A stretch of DNA of 64,000 nt, taken from Lactiplantibacillus mudanjiangensis. Lineage in GTDB: Bacteria; Bacillota; Bacilli; Lactobacillales; Lactobacillaceae. This document shows positions 28,678 to 37,672 of the stretch, in pieces. How positions within the stretch are numbered: the first letter of the stretch is position 1; every line of letters begins with the position of its first letter. Under the pieces are notes generated by a model. The model was not told the DNA's origin. It worked only from the letters and a program-made list of their open reading frames with translations, and did no database searches. The stretch covers positions 248,001 through 312,000 of the forward strand of contig NZ_BJDY01000002.1 of assembly GCF_005405385.1 (NCBI RefSeq), read 5' to 3'. Position numbers and translations under genes: made by a program.

Positions 28678-31232
28678 GTAATGTCGCGTTACAGAAAGTC
28701 TTAATCATTGGTGCTGGCCATAACGATATTGGCCGCGAAGGGCAGCACGACGCTGCCATTACGCAAATTGGTAGCGCCATTCGTAAGCTTGGGATTGCGG
28801 TTATCTTTGTGGATAACAACCCATTTTCAGTGGCGGCCGAGAATAATTTTGCGGATAAAGTGTATTTAGAGCCGTTGACAGTGAGTTCATTGTCTAAAAT
28901 CATTGCGGCGGAACAGCCAGATGGGTTAATTCCTTCACTAGGTGGTATTCAACGCATTAATTTGATTCAAGGGCTAATCCGCAATAACGTTTTAAAAAAT
29001 AATCATGTGCAACTCTTGCAATGGGATACTGACATGATTGATTTAATTGTTAATCCTGCCTTGATGAGTAACCGTCTAAAAGCGCTAGGACAACCAGTGA
29101 TTGCGTCACAAGTTGTGGCAAGTCAAGCTGAGGCAGATCAAGTGGTCAGTCGAGTTGGGTTTCCGGTGATTGTTAAATCAGTTGCGCCGCGAATTGAAGC
29201 AAGTCGTCAACTGTGTGAGGACGAAGAAGATTTAGCTCGGGCTTTGGAAATGGGCTTTAAGGTTTCGGCCACCAAGCAATGTATTGTGGAACAGAGTATT
29301 GTTGGGTACAAAGAAATTGAATTTATTGGGTTGCGAGATTGTAAAGGTACCTCGCTACTCATTACTGGGATGGAAAACTTTGACCCCGTTGGGATTCATT
29401 CGGCTGATTCGATTGTTTTTGTCCCCACGCAAACGATTACCGACCAAGAGTATCAACAATTCCGTCAAGCTACACTAGAGATCATGCAAGCCCTACACAT
29501 CATTGGACCTTGTCATGTGCAATTTGCATTAGATCCAACGACGCAAAACTATTACGTGATTAAAGTGACGCCTTACTTCGATCGGGCTATGGCTTTGGCG
29601 GCACGTGCTACTGGTTATCCATTGGCCACGATCTCGGCTAATTTGATTGCGGGTGTCAGCTTGGCTGAAGTGAAGTTGCCAAACAACTATCGGAAACAAA
29701 CGGCCTTAATTGAACCAGTGTTAGATCATATTGTCTGTCGTATTCCAGTTTGGCCATTTAATGTGTTGAAAAAAGTCAGTCATCAATTAGATACAGTGAT
29801 GGAATCAACCGGTGCGGTGCTTGGTGTGGGTCGTTCGACCGAAGAAGCGTTATTGAAAGGGCTGCGGGCAACGGATGAATCTAAGTATCACGTCATTGTC
29901 AATCAGCCACAGACTTATTCTGAAGGTGAATTGATTCAACGATTGATTCACCCACAGGCTGGGCGGATGTTGGATTTGTTGGAGGCCCTCAATCGAGGCT
30001 ATCAGATTGATGAATTAGCTGAATTAACAAAAATCGATGCCTTTTATTTCTATAAATTAAGTCACATTATTGAGATTGAAAAGGCGTTACGTGAGCATCC
30101 ATTTGATGTTCATGCGCTTGGTCGTGCTAAGTATTTTGGGTTTACGGATGAAGATGCGGCGGTGGCTTGGCAAAGTTCGCCAGCTAAGGTCAGTCAATTT
30201 GGGTTGGAAAATGAAATTCATCCAACGTTTAAAGAAATCGAACCAACCGCTGGCGAGTTTACTGAACAAACCAATACGTATTACTCGACTTACGAATATG
30301 ATAATGAAAGTCAACGATTAGCAGGTGACCGAGTGGTAGTCATCGGTAGTGGCGCTAACCGGATTGGGACTAATCATGGGAACGATTATCTAGTGTCACA
30401 ACTTTTATTCTATTTGAAGAAGGCCGATTATCAGCCCATTTTGATCAATGCGAACCCGAACAGTGTTGCGATGACGCCTCAGCTAGCTGTTAAACGGTAC
30501 GTTGAGCCTAAGCAAGTTTCGGATGTGTTAAATGTGTTGGCGATTGAAAAGCCAAGCATGATTTTCACCACGTATCATGATCAACAATTAGGACGCCAGC
30601 TGATGAATCTTGGTTATCGCGTGATTCAGATTGATAACAGCTTGCCACAGGCGCAATTGAAAACCAACGATCAACCGGCTGTTGAAGTGATTTCAGATGG
30701 TAAAGATGTGACGATCTTTGGGATCAGTGAGATTATCGCGGGTAATAACTTACGGACCGATGTGCACGGGTCAATCTCAGTCTTTCCGTTACAAGATAAG
30801 GCTGAAAATCAAGCGATCGCGGCGCTGATGCCTGAGATTAAACGGCGGGTGTTGAGCGATGGTAAACCGGGTGTTTATACGGTTCGATTGACCATTATTG
30901 ATGCTACGCTGCGGTTAGCATCAGTTGAGCCAATGAGCATTGCCAAGATGGCATTAATTAGTAAGGCAAGTGGGTCTAGTGTGACGCGCTTACTTCTACA
31001 TGTGAAGTTAGGTGAATCACTAGAACAAGTGATGTACGACTATCCAGATATTGCGAAAATACGTAAAATCTTTGTACAGGCCAATACCTTTCCTTACAAT
31101 CAATTACAGATTTTTGGAGATGAAATCACTGGTGAACCAGGTCATGCGACTGGGACCGTGATTGCCCATGGCGCTACGCTACGTGATGCTTTAATAGCGC
31201 TCAAAGCTGGTAATGAACAAACTGATTTTTAA
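28674..31232 (+). CDS. carB: CarB-like protein, shortened and lacking catalytic ATP-grasp residues (pseudoenzyme)
   Basis: 852 aa versus ~1,050-1,070 for CarB. GTG start at 28674. Homology is plain (YKEIEFIGLRD, MENFDPVGIHSADSI, YYSTYEYDN). In the first ATP-grasp the Gly-rich loop LGGTGGG is replaced (APRIEASRQ, residues 171-179) and the metal ligands of IEVNPR are changed (IKVTPY, 296-301: Glu to Lys, Asn to Thr, Arg to Tyr). The second half jumps from ~residue 660 to DGKDVTIFGISEII, lacking ~110 residues of the ATP-grasp; its LIEVNPR is LASVEPM (748-754). The MGS-like allosteric domain is missing. Synthesis of carbamoyl phosphate is not expected. Frame intact, so it is probably selected for another role. 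Confidence 0.9.
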   Translation: MSNVALQKVLIIGAGHNDIGREGQHDAAITQIGSAIRKLGIAVIFVDNNPFSVAAENNFADKVYLEPLTVSSLSKIIAAEQPDGLIPSLGGIQRINLIQGLIRNNVLKNNHVQLLQWDTDMIDLIVNPALMSNRLKALGQPVIASQVVASQAEADQVVSRVGFPVIVKSVAPRIEASRQLCEDEEDLARALEMGFKVSATKQCIVEQSIVGYKEIEFIGLRDCKGTSLLITGMENFDPVGIHSADSIVFVPTQTITDQEYQQFRQATLEIMQALHIIGPCHVQFALDPTTQNYYVIKVTPYFDRAMALAARATGYPLATISANLIAGVSLAEVKLPNNYRKQTALIEPVLDHIVCRIPVWPFNVLKKVSHQLDTVMESTGAVLGVGRSTEEALLKGLRATDESKYHVIVNQPQTYSEGELIQRLIHPQAGRMLDLLEALNRGYQIDELAELTKIDAFYFYKLSHIIEIEKALREHPFDVHALGRAKYFGFTDEDAAVAWQSSPAKVSQFGLENEIHPTFKEIEPTAGEFTEQTNTYYSTYEYDNESQRLAGDRVVVIGSGANRIGTNHGNDYLVSQLLFYLKKADYQPILINANPNSVAMTPQLAVKRYVEPKQVSDVLNVLAIEKPSMIFTTYHDQQLGRQLMNLGYRVIQIDNSLPQAQLKTNDQPAVEVISDGKDVTIFGISEIIAGNNLRTDVHGSISVFPLQDKAENQAIAALMPEIKRRVLSDGKPGVYTVRLTIIDATLRLASVEPMSIAKMALISKASGSSVTRLLLHVKLGESLEQVMYDYPDIAKIRKIFVQANTFPYNQLQIFGDEITGEPGHATGTVIAHGATLRDALIALKAGNEQTDF

Positions 31233-31245
31233 GTAAAGACAATTA

Positions 31246-31293
31246 AAAAAAGACGACTTAGTTGAGTGAGAACTCAATTAAGTCGTCTTTTTG
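31246..31293. terminator. Terminator after the carB-like gene
   Basis: AAAAAGACGACTTA and TAAGTCGTCTTTTT with an inner GTTGAG/CTCAAT arm. It also serves the convergent membrane-protein gene. Confidence 0.92.
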
Positions 31294-31303
31294 TGTCATA
31301 CAA

Positions 31304-32401
31304 TTAGATGTAATAGTAATAGGCACCAATAATGGCTACCCAAATGAACAGCCAAACAATGGCAGCGCTCAAATGATAATGGTACAAGTGATACCGAAAT
31401 TGATCAAAACGATCCGGATCGTTAACCGTGAATGGTTCCTTAGTTGTATCTAACAAGTGAAAATAATCATAGACTTTTGGTGGCCAAATCGCGCCCACCG
31501 TTTCCAAAATACACAGGGCAACCAGTGCGATAATTGCGGCTGGAAAAACAGCCGTGGGGTCAGCTGTAAAAGTTGGGGCAACAATATCGAAATAAAGCAT
31601 ACCGATAGCAAAAATACCAAGCACATAAGCAATTAAACGGCTAATGTGGGCGGTCAAGACTTTAGCTTTCAATGTTGGTTGCTGCTTTACTAATGCCAAA
31701 GTAGCACGGTAGTTTAACTGACCAAAGTTAACTTTGCCAGGTTTAGCCGTTAAATAGTGATAGTGTTGCAAGTAAGGTAATTGACTAAGCGCGGTTATTA
31801 AAGCGATAATCGGCATGGCCGTGATTAAAACTAAGAGTAAGTTTTCAATAACAACTAAGGGCTCAGTACTGGTGGCCCAAACACGAGTGAGCCAAATCGT
31901 TGCAAGTAGGCCATCTACACCAACCATTGCCCAGAGTTGATGGCGGCGGTACCGTTGAAAACCGTTGCCATCAGCAACAGTAAATGTTTTAGCTTGATGT
32001 TGATGATCGGCCCAGTAACGATAACTTTGTGTTGGCCAGATTAAGGGGTAAACAAACATTAAGGCTAGCCCTACTACTAAACCAATTGTGGCCCAGTGGA
32101 CGGCGGCGGTTGGTACCAAGAGTAAATTGAGTTTGTCTTCAACTAAGTAGAAACTCAGAATTAAACTGGTGATGCCTAACCAAAGCCCCGTTTGACTTAA
32201 AACGAATAAGCCATTTAAGCGACGTGCTTGTTTATCGGTCGTTAATGCCAGCCGAGCGTGATGTTGTACTTGCCACCAATCTTTGAGCGACGGTTTCTCA
32301 TTTTTAGGAGCTAAATAGGGATGCCGCCACAGCAAGAATAACTGTGAGCCGAAGAGGCCGATGAATAGGGCGAAACAAACTAAACTAATAATCGTTGACA
32401 T
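31304..32401 (-). CDS. Polytopic membrane protein of unknown function
   Basis: 365 aa from ATG 32401, chosen for AAAGGAC 11 nt upstream over the longer frame from 32473. Eight to nine hydrophobic segments, arranged as two similar halves: each half has a loop of the type W(P/A)P..Y.Y(F/W) followed by a ..(D/N)(G/D)..F..(Y/F)R.H pattern (WPTQSYRYWADHQHQA then GFQRYRRHQLW; WPPKVYDYFHLLDTT then RFDQFRYHLYHYH). This suggests an internal duplication. No family recognised. It stands alone, transcribed away from the SGNH hydrolase. Confidence 0.7.
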   Translation of the reverse strand: MSTIISLVCFALFIGLFGSQLFLLWRHPYLAPKNEKPSLKDWWQVQHHARLALTTDKQARRLNGLFVLSQTGLWLGITSLILSFYLVEDKLNLLLVPTAAVHWATIGLVVGLALMFVYPLIWPTQSYRYWADHQHQAKTFTVADGNGFQRYRRHQLWAMVGVDGLLATIWLTRVWATSTEPLVVIENLLLVLITAMPIIALITALSQLPYLQHYHYLTAKPGKVNFGQLNYRATLALVKQQPTLKAKVLTAHISRLIAYVLGIFAIGMLYFDIVAPTFTADPTAVFPAAIIALVALCILETVGAIWPPKVYDYFHLLDTTKEPFTVNDPDRFDQFRYHLYHYHLSAAIVWLFIWVAIIGAYYYYI

Positions 32402-32615
32402 ATACAAAAGTCCTTTATCAAACAGTATCGTATTGCAATAACGGTCAAACAGCGACCTTTTACAGTATGGCAAACAAAAACGGTGGAATTGTAGCTAAAT
32501 TGTGACGAAAACGTGAGCTTCGAGTGAGAAAGCTTGGTATATGGTCATTAGATGGGGTATGGTAAGGGCGACTTATTGTTATCAGAATTGAAACTTTAAT
32601 TGGAGATGACTCATC

Positions 32616-33656
32616 ATGCAATCAACTTTGGCTTGGCGTCAAATGGTGACGGATTTTGTCAACTTGCCAGCAACTAATCTTGATCAACCACAACGATTAA
32701 ACATTAAACTACCCTTAGCGACTCACCAAATTCGAGTACAAATCGCCAATGATTTTGATGATCAGTCGTTACAATTGAACGAACTAACGATTAATCAACA
32801 GCCTGTCTATTGGCAGGGGCAATCAATATTAATACTGCCGGCTCATCAACGGCGGTGGTCGGATTGGCTATCATTGCCGATAGTCGCTAATCAATGGCTT
32901 ACTGTGACAACCGCGGTGACTAATTCAAAACCACGAACATTAATGTCGACAAAGTCACAAACGATCATTCAACCAGATCGACCGTATTTTTTAGGTCCCT
33001 GTGCAATTGAGGTGACGCGTGAACGTCCAGCTAAGCAATTGGTCTGTTTCGGCGATTCATTAACCAATCAGGGCTATTATTCAACGGCCTTAATGCAAAA
33101 GCTAATGACCGAACAGCCTGATAGTTGGGGACTGACTAATGGTGGGATTTCTGGTAATCGTCTTTTACGAGATGGACATTCGACATCACCATGGGTTGCT
33201 AGTTTTGGTGAAGCTGGACTAACACGCTTACAGGCTTTATTAGCCAGTCAACCGGTAGATGAGCTGGTGTTTATGATGGGGCTCAACGATTTGTTACACC
33301 CGGGAACGGGGTCGCTACTGAATGAATTACCAACTGCATTGGCGATGATTGCGGGGTTAAAACAAGTTCAACAATTGGCGACTAAGTATCATGTCAATTT
33401 ATGGATGATGACAATTACCCCATTTAAAGGCGCTAATGAAGGTGCCTGGACACCGGCTAAAGAAATCAGTCGTCAAACCGTTAATCAATGGCTATTGACA
33501 CAACCACAAACGCTTGATGTGGCCAAGTTAGTAGCCGATCAACAAGATGATGCTTATTTAGCAGCGGCTTTTGATTGTGGCGATCATGTTCATTTTTCGG
33601 AAGCTGGTGGTACGGTGGTTGGTGATTGGGTGTACGGTCAAATACAAGTAAATTAA
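32616..33656 (+). CDS. SGNH/GDSL-type esterase
   Basis: 346 aa. The four SGNH blocks are visible: VCFGDSLTNQG (Ser ~nucleophile, residue ~146), NGGISGNRLL (Gly), MMGLNDLLHP (Asn) and DCGDHVHFSEAGG (Asp and His, ~residues 324-333). Residues 1-130 form a beta-sandwich-like lead domain, as in lactobacillar GDSL lipases. No signal peptide, so the enzyme is cytosolic. It would deacylate small esters or acetylated sugars; substrate unknown. ATG follows TTGGAGATGACTCATC. Confidence 0.87.
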   Translation: MQSTLAWRQMVTDFVNLPATNLDQPQRLNIKLPLATHQIRVQIANDFDDQSLQLNELTINQQPVYWQGQSILILPAHQRRWSDWLSLPIVANQWLTVTTAVTNSKPRTLMSTKSQTIIQPDRPYFLGPCAIEVTRERPAKQLVCFGDSLTNQGYYSTALMQKLMTEQPDSWGLTNGGISGNRLLRDGHSTSPWVASFGEAGLTRLQALLASQPVDELVFMMGLNDLLHPGTGSLLNELPTALAMIAGLKQVQQLATKYHVNLWMMTITPFKGANEGAWTPAKEISRQTVNQWLLTQPQTLDVAKLVADQQDDAYLAAAFDCGDHVHFSEAGGTVVGDWVYGQIQVN

Positions 33657-33735
33657 AAAAACGACAGATTGTCCTTGCCTTCAACCAACTGTAACCCGCT
33701 ATACTGAGAGTAATCTAAAAGGTGGGGATGAATTA

Positions 33736-34590
33736 ATGATGCAAAAAAAGGTTAAGTTAGGTTGGTTAATGGTCGGTTTGGGATTAATGATGAGTTTGAG
33801 TGGATGCGCGGCTAAGCCGACAGTTTCGGCTAAGTACGTTCAACAAACCACGCCGACCTTATTTTTTCATGGTGGTGGGAGTAGTTATCATGCTGAAACA
33901 CATATGGTTGACGCCGCTGAAAAAGCGGGAGTGACAACTAGCGTGATTCGAGCGATGGTGGCTAAAAATGGTCAAGTTAAATTAGTGGGAACGCTTAAAA
34001 AAGGCGCTATTAATCCGATCGTTGAGGTTAACTATGCGAATAATCGCCAACTTAATTATGAACGTCATGGTCAATGGGCTAAAAATGTTGTTGTGGCCTT
34101 ACAGCAACGATATCATATTAAAAAATTTAACATGGTGGGTCATTCACTAGGAAATATCTCATTAGTTTACTATTCCTTACAGAATAGTAAAAATGCAAAA
34201 TTACCTAAATTACAAAAACAAGTGGATATGGCTGGTCATTTTGCCGGGCTAGACTTTAAGGGCGTGCCCGCGAGCGTTCGCCAACCAGCCGGTCTTAAAT
34301 TAAATGCACAAGGTAAACCCAACCATATGAATGCGACGTACCAACGCATGACGGCATTACGGACGATCTTGCCCAAAAGGGTGCAAGTCTTGAATTTATA
34401 CGGTGATATCGGTGGTCATACTGATGGTACCGTCCCGAATGTCTCGTCACTTTCATTGAAGTATTTGGTGGCACCCCGCGCCAAAAGTTATACGGAAAAA
34501 CGGTTTACTGGTCAGTTAGCGCGTCACAGTAAACTACATGAAAATCCGCAAGTGGATCGCGTGTTGATTCACTTTTTATGGGGCAAGTAA
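33736..34590 (+). CDS. Lipoprotein alpha/beta hydrolase, DUF915 family
   Basis: 284 aa. A lipoprotein signal peptide ends in the lipobox LSGC (Cys ~24), so the protein is probably anchored outside after processing by LspA. The hydrolase core starts with PTLFFHGGG and has the nucleophile elbow MVGHSLGN (Ser ~138). The Asp lies in LYGDIGGHTDGTVP (~residues 216-229) and the His in RHSKLHENPQVDRVL. DUF915 hydrolases are common in lactobacilli, with unclear substrates. ATG follows AAAGGTGGGGATGAATTA. Confidence 0.87.
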   Translation: MMQKKVKLGWLMVGLGLMMSLSGCAAKPTVSAKYVQQTTPTLFFHGGGSSYHAETHMVDAAEKAGVTTSVIRAMVAKNGQVKLVGTLKKGAINPIVEVNYANNRQLNYERHGQWAKNVVVALQQRYHIKKFNMVGHSLGNISLVYYSLQNSKNAKLPKLQKQVDMAGHFAGLDFKGVPASVRQPAGLKLNAQGKPNHMNATYQRMTALRTILPKRVQVLNLYGDIGGHTDGTVPNVSSLSLKYLVAPRAKSYTEKRFTGQLARHSKLHENPQVDRVLIHFLWGK

Positions 34591-34740
34591 GCGAAGGCCG
34601 GAAAGCACGAATTCTAAGAAAATCACAGATTACTTTTAAACTTTCAACAAGACTCAACTTGATGGCGGATGGTATAACTAATGCATTAAGAAATTAGCTG
34701 AACAAATAAACCCACCAGCAAGTGAGAGGAGTTTGGTAGC

Positions 34741-35196
34741 ATGGCAAAACTACCCCAATTATTAACCCGACATTTTAAAAAATCTGAAAAAGAAGCAACT
34801 AAATTGCAAACGAGTGTCCCAAGAGCGGCAACGGAGGCTGAGATCGCGGCTGATACAACGGAATTGGCTGTTCAGTTATCGCGGTTGAATGTCGGTCAAG
34901 GTGACCACGTACTGGTTTGTCTAGAACAGGCCGAAGTTGCTGCAGTGGTTGAAAAGGCCGTTTGGCGTCTAGGTGCGCAATTACATCGCTTGCCAGCGAC
35001 GACTACCGCAGTCGAACTAGAAGCCGCTTTGCAGGCGGAACCGATGACGGCGATGTTAGTCCGTGATGACTTGTTAGGAACTGTGAAAGCTGAGCGTTCA
35101 ACTGTTACGCGGTTGGTACCGCTAAAAACAACCACCAGTGTCACTTTGATTCGTGATCGAGCCTTAGTGGGTCATTTACCACAAACAACTGCCTAA
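34741..35196 (+). CDS. Stand-alone protein resembling the N-terminal part of AMP-binding acyl-CoA synthetases
   Basis: 151 aa. Residues ~30-115 follow the pattern of the first subdomain of acyl-adenylate enzymes (ELAVQLSRLNVGQGDHVLVCLEQ, then KAVWRLGAQLHRLP), but the ATP-binding P-loop and all later motifs are absent. The gene has its own GAGAGGAG ribosome site and a perfect 21-bp terminator stem right after the stop, so it does not look like a recent truncation. Function unknown; it could be an ancient fragment that became an independent binding or regulatory protein. Confidence 0.65.
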   Translation: MAKLPQLLTRHFKKSEKEATKLQTSVPRAATEAEIAADTTELAVQLSRLNVGQGDHVLVCLEQAEVAAVVEKAVWRLGAQLHRLPATTTAVELEAALQAEPMTAMLVRDDLLGTVKAERSTVTRLVPLKTTTSVTLIRDRALVGHLPQTTA

Positions 35197-35201
35197 ATAA
35201 T

Positions 35202-35248
35202 AAAAATCACATCACCAAATTCAAAACGAATTTGGTGATGTGATTTTT
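35202..35248. terminator. Very strong bidirectional terminator
   Basis: A perfect 21-bp inverted repeat (arms 35202-35222 and 35228-35248) with a 5-nt loop AAAAC and T-runs on both strands. The DUF1801 gene ends at its edge. Confidence 0.93.
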
Positions 35249-35652
35249 TATTTTTCCTTTTGCCGCCAAAAACTGGTGATATCGGCTTTGGTGGTGAGAT
35301 TGTATTGAATCGTCCGCTCTAGCAAGTCATAGTTAACGGGTTGAGTGAATTTTATTTGCCAAAACATCTTAGTCGTGTGATCACCTTGAGTGGTAATCAT
35401 TTCACGAAAATGTTCCAGCGTTAAAAACTCTAAAGCCACATTAAAATGGGGCTTGGCAACGCTAAACCCCACAATGAATGTGCCATGATCGGTAAACATC
35501 GGTTGATTCCAGGCAAAACGTGGTGTTAGATTTGGAAACGTGGATTTAACCCAATTTAAAACGGTGATAAATTTTTCGCGATGATCAGGATCATCAATTG
35601 CATTGATGAAATCGCTAAAGTCGGCTAACTCAGGATTAAGTATTGTTGACAT
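35248..35652 (-). CDS. DUF1801 family protein (YdhG/Fra-like)
   Basis: 134 aa. The compact alpha-beta fold of DUF1801 is recognised by FAWNQPMFTDHGTFIVGFSVAKPHFNVAL spanning residues ~44-72 (quoted here in two parts: FAWNQPMFTDHG and FIVGFSVAKPHFNVAL) and the C-terminal ERTIQYNLTTKADITSFW. The Bacillus homologue Fra acts as a frataxin-like iron chaperone; that role here is by family only. Start ATG is preceded by GAGGTCCTCACTAT on the minus strand. Confidence 0.8.
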   Translation of the reverse strand: MSTILNPELADFSDFINAIDDPDHREKFITVLNWVKSTFPNLTPRFAWNQPMFTDHGTFIVGFSVAKPHFNVALEFLTLEHFREMITTQGDHTTKMFWQIKFTQPVNYDLLERTIQYNLTTKADITSFWRQKEK

Positions 35653-35743
35653 AGTGAGGACCTCACAAATTTTTATTTTAATTATAGTGTACTCGGTTAA
35701 CTAATGACCGTCAATATTGAGAACGTGGTCTGTTTAATGGATA

Positions 35744-35757
35744 ATAAAGCGCTTACA
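35744..35757. promoter_or_regulatory. Possible cre (CcpA) site
   Basis: ATAAAGCGCTTACA agrees with the cre consensus TGWAARCGYTWNCW except for the first two bases. It lies about 90 bp upstream of the DUF1801 start. Weak evidence. Confidence 0.3.
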
Positions 35758-35764
35758 ACGTCAG

Positions 35765-35813
35765 AAAAAGATAAGCCCACCAGACAATTAATCATCCAGT
35801 GGACTTATCTTTA
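35765..35813 (-). terminator. Terminator of the 49-aa gene
   Basis: AAAGATAAG(C)CCAC and GTGG(A)CTTATCTTT pair with one mismatch. On the minus strand TTTTTC follows. Confidence 0.7.
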
Positions 35814-35928
35814 CGTTGTTGGTTATTGTATCACACATCTATTTTAAAGGATTAACGGGAATATAATCAAGTCTTAACGTCTAAAATTTAGACGGCCCAC
35901 AGAAACTAGACCTGATTAATTGATATCG

Positions 35929-36078
35929 TTAGTTTGTTAATTGGTAATGCCAAGTTTGCTTGGATTTAGCAGTATAACGAATTGGCGTGGAGTAGACCCG
36001 AGTTACCGGTGTTGCCTTAGTTGCGGCAATCGTGTATAAGTGTGGCATTAAAACATCATTTTTAGTGGGTTTAGTCAT
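35929..36078 (-). CDS. Small basic protein, 49 aa, unknown function
   Basis: ATG 36078 has AAAGGAA 10 nt upstream and opens 49 codons to TAA 35931-35929. The product begins MTKPTKNDVLMPHLYT and ends KSKQTWHYQLTN. It is basic (many Lys/Arg/Thr), without membrane segment or signal peptide. The segment between 35653 and 36187 otherwise holds only the terminator and possible cre site described separately. Support is a good ribosome site, a plausible terminator and protein-like composition; a homology search is needed to confirm it. Confidence 0.5.
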   Translation of the reverse strand: MTKPTKNDVLMPHLYTIAATKATPVTRVYSTPIRYTAKSKQTWHYQLTN

Positions 36079-36187
36079 ATCAATCAGTTCCTTTCGTAAT
36101 TGAATGACTTTAGTTTAGTCGAAATCGTTCATTGCCACTACGGTCATTTGCTGAAGATTAGATAAATTTTTCTTAGAAAGGCTTAGT

Positions 36188-37066
36188 CTAATTTTCAGGA
36201 GTTGACCAGCGCTGTTTAACTAAATCAACGAAGGCCGTGATAACCGGCGTCAATTGAGATGATTGGCGAGTGAGTAAGTGGGCATGGATTTCGTTAGTAA
36301 TCGATGTTGGTATCGCTCGCAGTTGTCGATGATCAATGGCAGCTTGAACCGTCATTGTTGGTAAGTAAGAGTAGCCAACGTCACTGGCAACCATTTGTTT
36401 GATAGCTTCTAAACTCCATAGTTCCATCAATGGTGGTCGTCGATGATGTTGTTGCCAAAGCTGATGTTCAAATTGATTGCGATAGCTACAGTCAGGTTCA
36501 TTAATAATAAAAGGCAGTTGACTGCGACTGAGTTGATCAAAATTAGCCGTGTTGTGAATGCTGGTGATACCAGTCATTGGCTGTCGCCCAAGATCGTGAT
36601 CGATTAAACGGGTTGTCGTCAAGGTTGGCCATAGCATAAACGCGATATCGGCTTCGCCAGCGATTAATTGTTGTTGATTGTATTTACAAGTGGCGTTGGT
36701 TAACTGAAGTTGAACTTGCGGATAGCGTTGCCGAAATTCAGCTAAAATAGGTGGTAATTGATAAATCGTTAGCGATTCAGGCGCCGCAATCTTCAACGGC
36801 CCACTAAGGATAGTAGGTGTTTTAATTTGCTGAATAGCCTGATAATCGGTTAGTAAATGGTCTGCTAATGGGATGAGCCGTTTACCGGTGTTGGTTAAGG
36901 TTAATTGCCGATGACGATAGCTAAATAATGGCGCATCTAAATCTTGTTCTAATGTTTTAATTTGTGTGGAAACGGTAGATTGTGTGTAACCAAGTAAATG
37001 GGCCGTTTGCGTATAATTACCGGTATCGACAAGTGTACGAAACGTGATCAGCTGACGAATTTCCAT
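36188..37066 (-). CDS. LysR-family transcriptional regulator
   Basis: 292 aa from ATG 37066, preceded by AAAGGGGCATACGCC. Helix-turn-helix at residues ~17-40 (TQTAHLLGYTQSTVSTQIKTLEQ), then linker helix and effector-binding domain with the usual beta-alpha pattern (GPLKIAAPESLTIYQLPPIL, GEADIAFMLWP). It is divergent from the GNAT acetyltransferase at 37176, its possible target. Inducer unknown. Confidence 0.9.
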   Translation of the reverse strand: MEIRQLITFRTLVDTGNYTQTAHLLGYTQSTVSTQIKTLEQDLDAPLFSYRHRQLTLTNTGKRLIPLADHLLTDYQAIQQIKTPTILSGPLKIAAPESLTIYQLPPILAEFRQRYPQVQLQLTNATCKYNQQQLIAGEADIAFMLWPTLTTTRLIDHDLGRQPMTGITSIHNTANFDQLSRSQLPFIINEPDCSYRNQFEHQLWQQHHRRPPLMELWSLEAIKQMVASDVGYSYLPTMTVQAAIDHRQLRAIPTSITNEIHAHLLTRQSSQLTPVITAFVDLVKQRWSTPEN

Positions 37067-37175
37067 GGCGTATGCCCCTTTATCAATAAATTCGATTGAT
37101 AGCATGATTAATATCAATTTCTAAAATGATACGGCAAATGTTACGCTAAAGTCAACTTGAAAAGGAGATGCTGGT

Positions 37176-37670
37176 ATGAAGATTAGTTGTGATGTGACAG
37201 ACCCACATCGGTTAGCTGAACTGGTTGATTTAATTATGTATTGTCAAAATACGGAGGCCCATTTAGACATTAAAATGGCCGAGCAACCTGATGTTTTTGC
37301 TATTCCGGCTTATTATCAAGCAACTGGTGGTCAATTTTGGTTGGCGCTGGATTCAGGACACGTGGTGGGCTCAATTGGATTGTTGAAATTAAATGAACAA
37401 GTTGGGGTGCTCAAAAAGTTTTTCACGTATCCGAGCTATCGTGGTCGCCCACAGCGATTGGGACAACGTTTGTACGAAACCTTTCTTAACGAGGTTAAAA
37501 CTCAAACAAAAATAACGACAATTATTTTGGATACGCCTCGAGCTGAAACTCGATCTCATTATTTTTATGAAAAACAAGGATTCCAACAGATTAGTCGAGC
37601 TGATTTGAAAGTTGCTTATCCTTTCCCAGATCGAGACTCTTTAATTTACCAAAAAACGGTCACGCGTTAA
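37176..37670 (+). CDS. GNAT-family N-acetyltransferase
   Basis: 164 aa. Motif A for acetyl-CoA is readable as LKKFFTYPSYRGRPQRLGQRLYETF (residues ~71-95; core YRGRPQRLG), preceded by VVGSIGLLKL and followed by TTIILDTPRAETRSHYFYEKQGF (motif B region; core HYFYEKQGF). The acceptor is unknown. It follows AAAAGGAGATG and is divergent from a LysR gene; the HxlR gene converges 2 bp after its stop. Confidence 0.88.
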   Translation: MKISCDVTDPHRLAELVDLIMYCQNTEAHLDIKMAEQPDVFAIPAYYQATGGQFWLALDSGHVVGSIGLLKLNEQVGVLKKFFTYPSYRGRPQRLGQRLYETFLNEVKTQTKITTIILDTPRAETRSHYFYEKQGFQQISRADLKVAYPFPDRDSLIYQKTVTR

Positions 37671-37672
37671 CG

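Noticed and set aside
28505-28903. 132-aa minus-strand ORF across the carA-carB junction
   Set aside because: Antisense to two homologous genes; no independent support.
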